Positions 10,353 to 20,014 of a stretch of 64,000 nucleotides of DNA are shown one piece after another. Every line of letters starts with the position of its first letter. Within the stretch, counting starts at the first letter, position 1. The notes under the pieces are model-generated. The model saw nothing but the letters and a program-made list of their open reading frames with translations. It made no database searches and had not been told where the DNA came from. The stretch lies in NCBI GenBank assembly GCA_016203225.1, contig JACQNC010000012.1:1-64000 (forward strand). Direction: 5' to 3'. Source of the DNA: Candidatus Woesearchaeota archaeon (GTDB lineage: Archaea; Nanobdellota; Nanobdellia; Woesearchaeales; ARS49). The translations under genes and the position numbers were made by a program.

Positions 10353-11454
10353 TGGAGAATTCCAGGACTACTTTCCCCTCCTTAGGGTCTATCTCCCTCA
10401 CCAGTCTATGCCCTTTCAATCTCTCTTGCATTTCCTGCAATGAATGGTGTTTCATCTGCACTTGCAGTTCATCGAGGATCGCTTTTATCTGTTGATAATT
10501 CTCGTACATGAACTCTCCTTTCTTTTGCGCTTCGTCGGCGTTCGCTTCGAGCTTCGCCGCGTTCTGCTCCTGCATGCTGATAACGACGCGGACTTTCTCT
10601 GCGCGCTTGTCCTTGGAAGGCTTGGGCATCTGCTGGACCTGCGCGAGGAACAGCCTGTCGAGCCCTTCGCTCAGCGTTTTGAGCGGCAAGAGCGTCGCTT
10701 TCTCATACAAGCGCATCGGGAATGCGATGACTTCGACAGGTTGGTCATTCTGGACTACCAACAACGGTTGAGACTTGCGCTTGGCGAGGTTCTGCCATGC
10801 GACGAACAGTTTCTCTGCCTGGTCGGGAGTTACATCTTTCGCGCGCGGTTCGACGCCTGCTAGAAGGCAGAGCTCGTTCGCGAACAAGCCACCGAGGCTG
10901 AGGTCGACCGCGAGCGTCGTGGAAACGTTCTCGCGCGTGCCGGACTCGAGCTTCGCACGGAACTCGTCAATGGTGCTGGCCTGGGCGCGTTCAGGTACTT
11001 GGTAGGACGCGCCGGGCTTGACGACGCGGTCCTTGAAGACCATCTGTTCGAGGCAGCTGAGGATCGTTCCGTCGGGCTCGCAGACGAGCAGGTTGCCTTT
11101 CCCGAAAAGTTCGAGATAGATCAGGAACGCGGATTCCTTGCTCGCGAGAGAGAACTTCACTACACGTTCGGCGCCGGCTTGTTCAATGGCGGTGATGCTG
11201 GTGCCTTCGAGATACTTGCGCATATAACCGCAGAATCCTGAGAGTTTCGCTGGCATCTCTTCCTTTAAGGATGTGAGATAGAGGTATTTCGGGAGGTCTA
11301 TGCGCAGCAGGCGTTTCTCCTCACCAGATCTCCTAATCACCAGGACGAACGTGCGTGGCTCTGGCTGGTAGATGCGCTCGATGCGCGAACCGACTACGCT
11401 CTGTAGCTCAACTACAAGATGCTTTAGCTCCAGCACGGACACCTCGTTTTTCAT
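10339..11454 (-). CDS. rqcH: RqcH/NEMF (NFACT) homologue, C-terminally short
   Basis: MKNEVSVLELKHLVVELQSVVGSRIERIYQ... LFGKGNLLVC; ends after coiled-coil-like region (…KGHRLVREIDPKEGKVVLEFSTMSK*) with no NFACT-R domain. Confidence 0.8.
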   Translation of the reverse strand: MKNEVSVLELKHLVVELQSVVGSRIERIYQPEPRTFVLVIRRSGEEKRLLRIDLPKYLYLTSLKEEMPAKLSGFCGYMRKYLEGTSITAIEQAGAERVVKFSLASKESAFLIYLELFGKGNLLVCEPDGTILSCLEQMVFKDRVVKPGASYQVPERAQASTIDEFRAKLESGTRENVSTTLAVDLSLGGLFANELCLLAGVEPRAKDVTPDQAEKLFVAWQNLAKRKSQPLLVVQNDQPVEVIAFPMRLYEKATLLPLKTLSEGLDRLFLAQVQQMPKPSKDKRAEKVRVVISMQEQNAAKLEANADEAQKKGEFMYENYQQIKAILDELQVQMKHHSLQEMQERLKGHRLVREIDPKEGKVVLEFSTMSK

Positions 11455-11486
11455 GGAGAAACCGACGCGCAGGGCGTTTATAAACT

Positions 11487-11861
11487 TTAGCTGCCGACGC
11501 CGACTAGCGTAGCGCCGGCGATGATGAGTAGAATGCCCGCCCATTTGAACGCGGTCATGCGTTCTTTCAGCATCCAGACGCTCAATAGGCTCACCCAAAC
11601 ATATGATGTTGAGACCAATGGATAAATGACTGACAGGTCTGCGCCGCGGAGCGCGAAAACGTATATGACGAAGCTCGCAGCATAGAATCCTATTCCGAGC
11701 ACGAGCTGCAGGTTGCCTATTGTCGCGCGTAGGAACGGCGCTATCCCTGTGAACGCGTCTCTGTCGAGCCTCGTAGTGGCTTTCTTGAGGAATATCGGCC
11801 CCCATGACCCTATCAGTGTCGCGACAATAACGAGTCCGATGGCCCCGAGTCGGGTTATCAT
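11487..11861 (-). CDS. Small 4-TM transporter (SMR/EamA-like), copy 2
   Basis: SVIYPLVSTSYVWVSLLSVWMLKERMTAFKWAGILLIIAG. Confidence 0.75.
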   Translation of the reverse strand: MITRLGAIGLVIVATLIGSWGPIFLKKATTRLDRDAFTGIAPFLRATIGNLQLVLGIGFYAASFVIYVFALRGADLSVIYPLVSTSYVWVSLLSVWMLKERMTAFKWAGILLIIAGATLVGVGS

Positions 11862-12238
11862 GCTACCCCTGCGTGCTCGATACCGGTATGGCGTTTTCCG
11901 CCGAACCCGACAAATGTGATGCCTAGCACGATTGTGAATATGCCTATCCAGCGCAGAAGGTGAACTGATTCGCCGAGATAGAAGTGCGCGATGAGCGCGA
12001 CCCACACATAACTGGTAGCGATGACGGGATAGAGCACAGAGACTTCGCCGCCCTTGAACGCGAGTATCATGATTCCTGAGCCGATTGCGTAGATTGCGAT
12101 GCCGATCAGCAACGGCCAATTCGTGAAAATGTCAGGGAACCGTGCTGTCGCGGTCTTGAGGAAGAACTGCGCTGTCGTGGTTAGGAGCGTCGTAAGGAGT
12201 ACCAATCCGAACGCCCACGCTTTCGTGACGCTGGTCAT
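11858..12238 (-). CDS. Small 4-TM transporter (SMR/EamA-like), copy 1
   Basis: SVLYPVIATSYVWVALIAHFYLGESVHLLRWIGIFTIVLGI; overlaps next gene by 4 nt. Confidence 0.75.
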   Translation of the reverse strand: MTSVTKAWAFGLVLLTTLLTTTAQFFLKTATARFPDIFTNWPLLIGIAIYAIGSGIMILAFKGGEVSVLYPVIATSYVWVALIAHFYLGESVHLLRWIGIFTIVLGITFVGFGGKRHTGIEHAGVA

Positions 12239-13972
12239 TCATTCCTCTGTTAGAAGGTTGACGATTGCAGCGTACGCCGGACGCGTGATGAGCACGCCTG
12301 CCGTGATGGCGAGGATGCTCGTGACCGCGAAGCCCTTCAAGAGTCCTGCGCCGAAGAACCAGAGCGCGACCATGGCGACCATGTTCGTGAAGTAAGCCGC
12401 GAACACCACACCGAAGGCGCGCTTGATGCGTTCCTTCCAGCTCGTGGAACCTTGGGCTTCCTTGCGGAATGCTTCGTCGGTGATGATGATCTGGTCGTTT
12501 ACGCCCGTTCCGATCGCGATGATGATGCCTGCTATGCTCGCGAGGTCGAGATTCCAGCGGATTACTGCTGCGATTCCGAGCACGATGGTGACCTCGAACA
12601 CGGCCGTGAGGATGATGGGGATGGCGACGCGCAGCTTGCGGTAGACGATCGTCAAAACGATCGCGACCGCTGCCGCGGATATCAATGCCAGCAGGATGGC
12701 GTTGTTGATGAACGCCTTGCCGAGCACAGGCGATATCGTGTCGATCTTGACCACGTCGAGCTTCACAGGCAAGCTTCCTGTTATGAGGACTGTTTGCAGG
12801 GTTTTCATCTCAGTGAACGTGTTCGTCAGGGCTTCCTGCTGGCTTATGCCTGAGCCTGAGCCGGTGATAGAGATGTCCGTGACCGCCCTGCCTTTTAGGT
12901 CTGCGGCGATGTTCAATGATCTGACAAGCTCGTCATCGAGGTACAGGTTGAGCGGTTCTGCCAGATAGCGGTCCTGGCCTGTACCGGTTACATCAAGAGT
13001 GCGCGTGGCTTCTGCCTGGCGCTCGGCTGCCTCTGGGCTGAGGGCGATGCTGAACCTGAATCCGCATGACCATCCTCCGGATACTTGGCCGCAGCCTCGG
13101 TTGGGGTCTATGCCTGAGCATTCTGCTGTGCGGCATACATATGTGATGTCGTTGCTACCACCCTTGAACACGGTGGCCTCGCCCACCTTTGCCTCGAACT
13201 TCCCTTGCTGTTTGACGAGGTCCGAGACCTCTTGTGCGGTGGCGCCTGCAATCTCGATGAGGATGAGCTTGCCTTCTTCGCCTGCGAACGCGCCACCCAC
13301 TGTCGTGATGACGACGTCGCTGAGTCCGAACACGTTCAGGCGCTGGCTAAGGCTGTCGACAAGCAGGCCCATCGTCTCGTCGGACACTTGCTCGGCAGGT
13401 TTGAGGATGACTCGCGTGCCTCCTTGCAGGTCGAGACCTTTGCGCAGGTTCGTCACTGGCGCCTCATCCACTGTCAATCCGATATATTTCGGACCGAGGA
13501 TCTCCTGCAGCGTCTTGGACACGTCGATGGTCTTATTGATGGTCTTGTTGACGAGCAGCGTCGTCCCGTTGATGGTTTCGTTGACCTGGATTATCTCCTG
13601 CACAATCCGAGGTTCGGTCTCGTTCAGAGTGATGACCCTTATCTCGGGCTGGATTTTTACCTGGTAGACTCTCTTATTCGTCTTTACCTGCAGCGTCTGG
13701 TTAACGCGCACATTCTCTAGCGCCGCGTAATAGTCGGCGACCGAATGGAGCGGTTGGTTGTTGATGGTTAGCACGCGTTCTTTGCTCAAAGGTTGCGCGG
13801 TCGGCTTCGGGTTCTCGATGCCCGCCAGCGAAGCCGAACTGTTCCGCTCGACAGACTTGATTACGACGCCATCAGCCCACGGCTGCGGACTGATCGCGAC
13901 AAGGCTTAGTATTATTGCGATGACAAGCATGATGACCCGCCAATTGGTCAGGATGCGTTTGAATTTACCCAT
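12239..13972 (-). CDS. secD: Protein translocase subunit SecD
   Basis: GLDLQGGTRVIL, TGVNDQIIITDEAFR, C-terminal 6-TM RND-like domain. Confidence 0.92.
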   Translation of the reverse strand: MGKFKRILTNWRVIMLVIAIILSLVAISPQPWADGVVIKSVERNSSASLAGIENPKPTAQPLSKERVLTINNQPLHSVADYYAALENVRVNQTLQVKTNKRVYQVKIQPEIRVITLNETEPRIVQEIIQVNETINGTTLLVNKTINKTIDVSKTLQEILGPKYIGLTVDEAPVTNLRKGLDLQGGTRVILKPAEQVSDETMGLLVDSLSQRLNVFGLSDVVITTVGGAFAGEEGKLILIEIAGATAQEVSDLVKQQGKFEAKVGEATVFKGGSNDITYVCRTAECSGIDPNRGCGQVSGGWSCGFRFSIALSPEAAERQAEATRTLDVTGTGQDRYLAEPLNLYLDDELVRSLNIAADLKGRAVTDISITGSGSGISQQEALTNTFTEMKTLQTVLITGSLPVKLDVVKIDTISPVLGKAFINNAILLALISAAAVAIVLTIVYRKLRVAIPIILTAVFEVTIVLGIAAVIRWNLDLASIAGIIIAIGTGVNDQIIITDEAFRKEAQGSTSWKERIKRAFGVVFAAYFTNMVAMVALWFFGAGLLKGFAVTSILAITAGVLITRPAYAAIVNLLTEE

Positions 13973-14873
13973 GATGAGCCTCGGTTGATTTGCGTTCCTT
14001 GCGCTCCAAATAGAAGCGCAGGATGCCGACGTTTTGGATCCACGTGTTGACCAGGTCGAACAGGAGTCCGATCGTTAGGATGAGCATTATCTGTTTTATG
14101 ACGTCGCTGTCGCTGAATACGTATGCGATGCTGGTGGTGATTAGCGCCGTGAGCGTCATAGTGATGCCTGTCTTCATGGCGCTGTATATGCGATCCATGA
14201 GCGCACCTTCTTTGCGCTGCAAGGCGCGGCTCGTGAGCAGTATATCGGTGTCGACACTGTAACCGATGAGCATGAGGAACGCCGCGATGCCTGCCGTGCT
14301 GATCTTGATCTCTAGCATCGACGCTATCGCGAGGGTCTCTAGCACGGTGCTGATGACGGCGAGGACCACATACAGACTGGGAAGCAGGTTGCGGAAAGTG
14401 ATGAATACAACGATGGCCATCATCACGAAGGCCGCGATGAGCGCGAGTATGGTCTGTCGGAAAAAACTCTCGCCAAGGCTCGAGCCGATGCTTTCCTTGC
14501 TATAATCTCCTGCGACTACCACGACGCCTTCGTCCGCGAGCGCGGCGACCAATGCTGCCTCTTCTACGTCCGAAGCTTCGATGATGATACCGCTGAGCGT
14601 GCCGAGCTCGCTGATGCCGCGCACAGTGATGTCTGATTCAGGCAGACGTTGCGAAAGGCTGTTCTGGAGCGCTTCGAGATCGACCGGCGTGCCGATAGGG
14701 ATGGTGTACGTGTCGCCGCCCTTGAGCGAGACCCCTTTCTGGAAGTACTCTCCTGTAGCGAGCTTGCTGTACGCGAGCATGCCGAGGGCCGCTGGGATGA
14801 GGAGCAGCGTGATTAGGAGCAACGCCTTGTACTTCGTCTCATAGAATCGTTTGATGCTGCTCAACAACCCCAT
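13965..14873 (-). CDS. secF: Protein translocase subunit SecF
   Basis: GVSLKGGDTYTI, GYSVDTDILLTSRALQ; adjacent to secD. Confidence 0.92.
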   Translation of the reverse strand: MGLLSSIKRFYETKYKALLLITLLLIPAALGMLAYSKLATGEYFQKGVSLKGGDTYTIPIGTPVDLEALQNSLSQRLPESDITVRGISELGTLSGIIIEASDVEEAALVAALADEGVVVVAGDYSKESIGSSLGESFFRQTILALIAAFVMMAIVVFITFRNLLPSLYVVLAVISTVLETLAIASMLEIKISTAGIAAFLMLIGYSVDTDILLTSRALQRKEGALMDRIYSAMKTGITMTLTALITTSIAYVFSDSDVIKQIMLILTIGLLFDLVNTWIQNVGILRFYLERKERKSTEAHHG

Positions 14874-14905
14874 GGACCGAAAAACCTGAGGGCTCTATAT
14901 AAAGC

Positions 14906-16540
14906 TTATTGGTGGGAAGAAAGCGCCTGTTCTACCGGAGGAAGCTTGCACGACGCCCGCACAAAGCCCGCGAACGCGGGGTTCGGGCGCTCCAACCTGC
15001 TCGTGAGTTCATTGTGCGCTTGCGTGGCGAAGAAGAACGGGTGGTTTGGGAGCTCGATGAATTCTACTATCCTTCCGTTCTGGGATGTGGCTCCGAAAAC
15101 GAGTCCGGCCGCCTGCAGGTGCGCGTGGTACTCGGGATTGACTTCGTACCTGTGCCTGTGGCGTTCCCAGCACTCTGTAGTTTGGTAGAGCGCGGCGGCC
15201 ATCGTGCCTGGCTTGATGTCGTTCTTGCTCGCGCCCAGCCGCATCGTGCCGCCTTTGCTGTAGACCTCGCGCTGCTCGGGAAGGATGTCGATGACTGGGT
15301 GAGGCGTCGCAGGGTTGATCTCTGTCGTGTTCGCGTCGGGCAGCCGGCACACGCTTCGCGCGAAGTCTATGACTGCCAGCTGGAGTCCGTAGCAGATACC
15401 GAGGAACGGCACATTGTTCTCGCGCGCGTGCTTGATGACAGCTATCTTACCTTCCACGCCTCTGCCCCCGAACCCGCCGGGCACGAGCACGCCGTCTGCC
15501 CCAGCCAATGCAGCGGCCGGCGTGAGCTTGCCGTCATCGATGTCAGTTGTCTCGATCCAGCGCAGATGGACTTTGGCTGCGATTTGCGCGCCCGCGTGCG
15601 TGAGTGCCTCGATGACGCTGGCGTAGCTGTCGCGGAGCTCGGTGTATTTCCCGCAAATAGCAATCGTGCACTCGCGTTGGGGTGTGCGGATGTTGTTGAC
15701 AAGAACTTCCCAGGAAGCGAGATCCTGGCCTGAGGGTAGCTGAAGCCTACGCTGCAGGAGATCCAGGAGCCCTTCTTGGCGGAACATCAGTGGGATCTCG
15801 TAGATGTCGTCGATGTCGGGTGCGCTGATTATCTGTTCGGGTTCGAGGTCGCATAACAGCGCAAGCTTGTCTTTCAGTTTCTTCGACAGAGGCAAGCGTG
15901 ATCTGCAGAGGATGGCGTCGGGAGTGATGCCTTTCTCGCGGAGCAGCGCGATGTCTCGCTGGGCCGGTTTCGTCTTGGGTTCGCCTACGCTGTCGAGGAA
16001 CGGGACGTACGTCAGGTGGACGTAGCAGACATTGTCCGAACCGACTATCTTTTTTAGCTGTCGCGCTGCCTCGATGTACCATGCGTTCTCGATATCGCCG
16101 ACGGTGCCGCCGATCTCGATCATCATCACGTCCGGTTTCTCCTCGTCGAGGGTTCGTTTCCACCATGCCTTGACCTCGTTGGTGATGTGTGGGAATATCT
16201 GGATGGTCTTGCCAAGGAAGTCGCCTTTGCGTTCGCGCGCGATGACGCTGTTGAATATCTTGCCCGAGGTGAGGTTCCAGGAGAACTTGCAGTCGATGTC
16301 GAGGAAGCGCTCGTAATGGCCGAAGTCCATGTCGACCTCGCCGCCGTCATGTAGGACGAAGACCTCGCCGTGCTCGACTGGGTTCATCGTTCCGGGATCG
16401 ACGTTCAGGTAGCCGTCGCACTTGACCGTCACGATCTTGCCCACGCCCTTGATTAACCGGCCGATGGCGGCCGTCGCGGTGCCTTTTCCTAATCCTGAGA
16501 GAACTCCGCCCGTGACTATGATGAACTTGGTGTGGTGCAC
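14906..16540 (-). CDS. pyrG: CTP synthase
   Basis: FIIVTGGVLSGLGKGTATAAIGRLIK, FLGICYGLQLAVI glutaminase nucleophile region. Confidence 0.96.
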   Translation of the reverse strand: MHHTKFIIVTGGVLSGLGKGTATAAIGRLIKGVGKIVTVKCDGYLNVDPGTMNPVEHGEVFVLHDGGEVDMDFGHYERFLDIDCKFSWNLTSGKIFNSVIARERKGDFLGKTIQIFPHITNEVKAWWKRTLDEEKPDVMMIEIGGTVGDIENAWYIEAARQLKKIVGSDNVCYVHLTYVPFLDSVGEPKTKPAQRDIALLREKGITPDAILCRSRLPLSKKLKDKLALLCDLEPEQIISAPDIDDIYEIPLMFRQEGLLDLLQRRLQLPSGQDLASWEVLVNNIRTPQRECTIAICGKYTELRDSYASVIEALTHAGAQIAAKVHLRWIETTDIDDGKLTPAAALAGADGVLVPGGFGGRGVEGKIAVIKHARENNVPFLGICYGLQLAVIDFARSVCRLPDANTTEINPATPHPVIDILPEQREVYSKGGTMRLGASKNDIKPGTMAAALYQTTECWERHRHRYEVNPEYHAHLQAAGLVFGATSQNGRIVEFIELPNHPFFFATQAHNELTSRLERPNPAFAGFVRASCKLPPVEQALSSHQ

Positions 16541-16586
16541 ATTTGCGAAACAGTCTGGCGACTTTTAAGGATTGTTGTTGCAGAAA

Positions 16587-17126
16587 CTAATAGATCAATC
16601 CGAACAGCGCAGAGAACACCTTGAACCCGTCGAATCCGGGCAAGGGCAGCATGTTGAATATGAACAGGAACCCGTTGATCTTGCGCGTGAAAAGCCAGAG
16701 GATGAACGCTCGCTTGCTGAGATGTTTCTGTTTCATCATCCGGACTGAAAGGAGGTACAACAATCCATTTACTCCCGGACCGGCGAACGCGGTGAGCCCG
16801 AGCGGCAGCAACGGCAGCGCTGCCGGGATGCTCACATAGCCTGGCACGAAGAAGATGACCGGGCTGCGGAGGAGCTTGAGCACGATACCGACCAGCAGGA
16901 AAAGGTAGGCCGCGTGGAATGTCGCCTCGGCGCCGAACGCGATGGCGGTGAACTTGTGCCCGAGCTCATGCAGGATCAGTGCCGGCGCGGTTACGAGGCA
17001 CGCCCAACCGAGCGCGCGCCACTGGAACGACATGACGCGCGGAATTTTGAACAGATCCATGAAGATGTAGCCGACCGCGAGCGTCATGACTGCGATGTCG
17101 AGGACTTCGCGGGGCGACAAGAACAT
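16587..17126 (-). CDS. M50-family membrane metalloprotease-like protein
   Basis: LILHELGHKFTA HExxH motif within hydrophobic segments. Confidence 0.85.
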   Translation of the reverse strand: MFLSPREVLDIAVMTLAVGYIFMDLFKIPRVMSFQWRALGWACLVTAPALILHELGHKFTAIAFGAEATFHAAYLFLLVGIVLKLLRSPVIFFVPGYVSIPAALPLLPLGLTAFAGPGVNGLLYLLSVRMMKQKHLSKRAFILWLFTRKINGFLFIFNMLPLPGFDGFKVFSALFGLIY

Positions 17127-17222
17127 GGGTCGAGATGGTCGTCGGCAGTATTAATTGCTTTCGGCCAAAGATTATTATAGCGGGATGGACGCGGGCACAA
17201 AAACACGAAGGAGTTGGTTTGT

Positions 17223-17648
17223 TTGGCAGCGAAGAAAGGAGACACAGTCAAGGTCGAATACACCGGCACGCTCGACAACGGCGCGCAGTTCGACACGAGC
17301 GTCGGCAAGGAGCCGATCACGTTCAAGCTCGGTTCCGGTGAGGTCATCCCCGGGTTCGAGAATGCGCTCGAGGGCATGAGCGTCGGTCAGGAGAAGACTG
17401 TCGATATCGTCCCCGAGCAGGCCTATGGTCCGCATCATGCTCAGCTCGTGCAGGAAGTGCCGAAGGACAAGTTCCCCCCGAACGTGGAGCTGAAGAAAGG
17501 CATCATCATCACGCTCAAGGCTCCGACCGGCCAGACATTGATGGCGAAGGTCGCCGACCTGAAGGGCGAGAAGGTCACGCTCGACCTCAACCATCCCCTC
17601 GCTGGCCAGACGCTGCACTTCAAGGTCAAATTGGTAGGCATTCTTTGA
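17223..17648 (+). CDS. FKBP-type peptidyl-prolyl cis-trans isomerase (TTG start likely)
   Basis: KGDTVKVEYTGTLDNGAQFDTS...VIPGFENALEGMSVGQ; SlyD-like flap. Confidence 0.92.
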   Translation: MAAKKGDTVKVEYTGTLDNGAQFDTSVGKEPITFKLGSGEVIPGFENALEGMSVGQEKTVDIVPEQAYGPHHAQLVQEVPKDKFPPNVELKKGIIITLKAPTGQTLMAKVADLKGEKVTLDLNHPLAGQTLHFKVKLVGIL

Positions 17649-17699
17649 TGGACCTGGGGACCGTCAGGTTTTAAAAGCATCTGACGACAAGGTCAGGTC

Positions 17700-18851
17700 A
17701 TGCAACGGACACTCTATCTCGTCTGCCGAGAGTTCAGGGAAGGGACCGGATCCTACGCGGGAATGTTCGAGGCGCTCGCGCGATTCGCTCACAAAGCAGG
17801 ATATGATGTCACGCTATTCTGCGCACAAACCTCCCGAGACCAACCGCGCCATCAGGATCTTGGATATGCGCAGGTCATCCGATTCCCTGTTCCGCGCAGA
17901 CATCTGTTCTTTGTCGGCATGAACCAGGATTACTGGTTCCTTGGCCGCGCATTACGACACCATTTCAAACGTGCGCCTATTCCTGACGAAGCGCTGGTGC
18001 TTGCCAACAGTCGCGCAGCGATAGGCTTGCCCTGCGAACGATACGTCCTCCGCATAGGTCAACCGGCATTCACGTTTTTGCGCAATATGAACATCGCCGC
18101 GGAGCAGGTGACCGCATCAACGCGTCTCGCACGACGCATCCATGCGATGATCCAGTGGACGCTTGAACGCCGGAGCGTGAGATGCGCCCGTGCATTCGTT
18201 TGTCCTTCAACAGTCACGCACGAACTGAACGTGCGGGCATACGGTAATTCACAAGCGCCCCTCTTCACCCCCCAGGCAGGCGTAGACTGGCAGAGGATGC
18301 AGCACGGCAAGGATCTGAGATGGAAAGGCCGGAATTTGCTTTTCGTATCAGCCGGCGATGAGCGCGTGCGAAAGGGCGTGCATACGCTGGAAGCTGCGAT
18401 ACCTGCGATATTCCGTGCGTACCCGGATGTTTCGCTTGTGCATATAGGCACGCCATTCCCGTGGAAAGTTCCGGACTGGTGCAAATCCCGCATCACTAGC
18501 ATCGGCAAGATCCCTTGGAGGAGGATGAAGGATTATTACACGTCAACGGATGTTACAGTGTTCTGCGCATTGCAGGAAGGCATGCCCAATGCGCTCCTTG
18601 AGGCGATGGCCGCAGGCAGCCCGGTGATCACGAGCGACATTGACGGAGTGGAGGAACTCGTCATGCATCTCAAGTCAGGCTACATCTTCAAGCGAGGGGA
18701 CTCTGCGGGGCTTGTCAGGGCCATCCGATTCATCCTTGATGATCCTGCCAAAGCGGAAGGATTGGGAAAAAACGGCCGCATCGTGATGAAAGCGTTCGAT
18801 AATGGTAAAGTTCTGCCGCGGTTGCTAGCATTCCTAGAGAAGGTGACATGA
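17700..18851 (+). CDS. Family 4 glycosyltransferase
   Basis: ALQEGMPNALLEAMAAGSPVITSDIDGVEELV. Confidence 0.88.
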   Translation: MQRTLYLVCREFREGTGSYAGMFEALARFAHKAGYDVTLFCAQTSRDQPRHQDLGYAQVIRFPVPRRHLFFVGMNQDYWFLGRALRHHFKRAPIPDEALVLANSRAAIGLPCERYVLRIGQPAFTFLRNMNIAAEQVTASTRLARRIHAMIQWTLERRSVRCARAFVCPSTVTHELNVRAYGNSQAPLFTPQAGVDWQRMQHGKDLRWKGRNLLFVSAGDERVRKGVHTLEAAIPAIFRAYPDVSLVHIGTPFPWKVPDWCKSRITSIGKIPWRRMKDYYTSTDVTVFCALQEGMPNALLEAMAAGSPVITSDIDGVEELVMHLKSGYIFKRGDSAGLVRAIRFILDDPAKAEGLGKNGRIVMKAFDNGKVLPRLLAFLEKVT

Positions 18852-20014
18852 TGGGGAGATTATTCCTCGTGCTGCAGCAGTTCGACCCGGATGCTGGATC
18901 ATACTCGGCGGTTTTCAGGAGGCTCGCTGAGCATGCCACAAAACAGGGATACTCGGTAACAATCACGTGCGATCGGAAAACCGGACAGCCAGCGGAGGAA
19001 CTGACTGCCTACGCCACAATACGGAGATTCCCCTCCATCAGGGCACCTGTCTTTAGCATGATCATCGCCGCGTTGCGGCGCGCACATAACACTCGCGCAT
19101 ACTTTAAGACCGTAACGCTCACGTCTGACGACATCATCATCGCCAACGGCGAAGCGGCTTTGGGCCTTGCGGGGTTGCCGTATGTTTTGCGCGCGGGCGA
19201 CCAACCTGCCAATACGTTTCTCGAGAATATGCAGCGCGGAAAGGTGCGATTCATCTCGCGTATCGCTCGCCGCATTCACATCCTGTTCCAGAGCATCATT
19301 GAGAAGCGGGTGCTACGCAAAGCGAACGGGCTGATTTTCGCGTCATCGGAAACCCGCGACTTATTCGTCCAAACATATGCTCTTCGGACAACACCTTGGT
19401 TCGTCCCCCGTTCAGGCATAGAACCGCGACCTATCCGGGCGACACCTAAGAAGATGTCCTTGCTATTCATCGCGGATGCTCATGATAGAATCAGGAAAGG
19501 AGCGCAGGATCTTGAGCAAGCTCTTCCAACGCTCTTCGATGAGTTCAAAGAGCTCATGCTTATTCACGTAGGACAACCATTCACATGGGATGTCCCTGCC
19601 TGGTGCCAGAACAGGATTCGGAGCGTTGGCAGGATCCCGTGGGACGCGATCCATGAGTACTATGAGCAAGCGTCGATTGTCGTCAGTTGCTCATTAAGCG
19701 AGGGATTCCCGAACGTCATTCTCGAAGCGATGGCGGCGGGCAAGCCTATCGTCACGAGCGACATCAACGGGATCAATGAGTATCTCGAAGATGGCATCGA
19801 AGGCCTCGTCTATCACAAAGGCGCAATAGATGAATTGATTGAGAAGGTGCGATTCCTGCTGAAGAATCCTGGAAGAGCACGAAGTGTCGGGCGCGCTGCC
19901 AAAACGCGCATACGTGCATTGGCGTATCCTGTATATGAACGTGCCGTGCTGGAATTTGCGCGCCAGGTCCGCCAAGGACGTGCACAGGATTTCAATCTCC
20001 TGAAACGTTCATAA
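18848..20014 (+). CDS. Family 4 glycosyltransferase (paralogue of the preceding gene)
   Basis: SLSEGFPNVILEAMAAGKPIVTSDINGINEYL; 4-nt overlap with 17700..18851. Confidence 0.88.
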   Translation: MMGRLFLVLQQFDPDAGSYSAVFRRLAEHATKQGYSVTITCDRKTGQPAEELTAYATIRRFPSIRAPVFSMIIAALRRAHNTRAYFKTVTLTSDDIIIANGEAALGLAGLPYVLRAGDQPANTFLENMQRGKVRFISRIARRIHILFQSIIEKRVLRKANGLIFASSETRDLFVQTYALRTTPWFVPRSGIEPRPIRATPKKMSLLFIADAHDRIRKGAQDLEQALPTLFDEFKELMLIHVGQPFTWDVPAWCQNRIRSVGRIPWDAIHEYYEQASIVVSCSLSEGFPNVILEAMAAGKPIVTSDINGINEYLEDGIEGLVYHKGAIDELIEKVRFLLKNPGRARSVGRAAKTRIRALAYPVYERAVLEFARQVRQGRAQDFNLLKRS

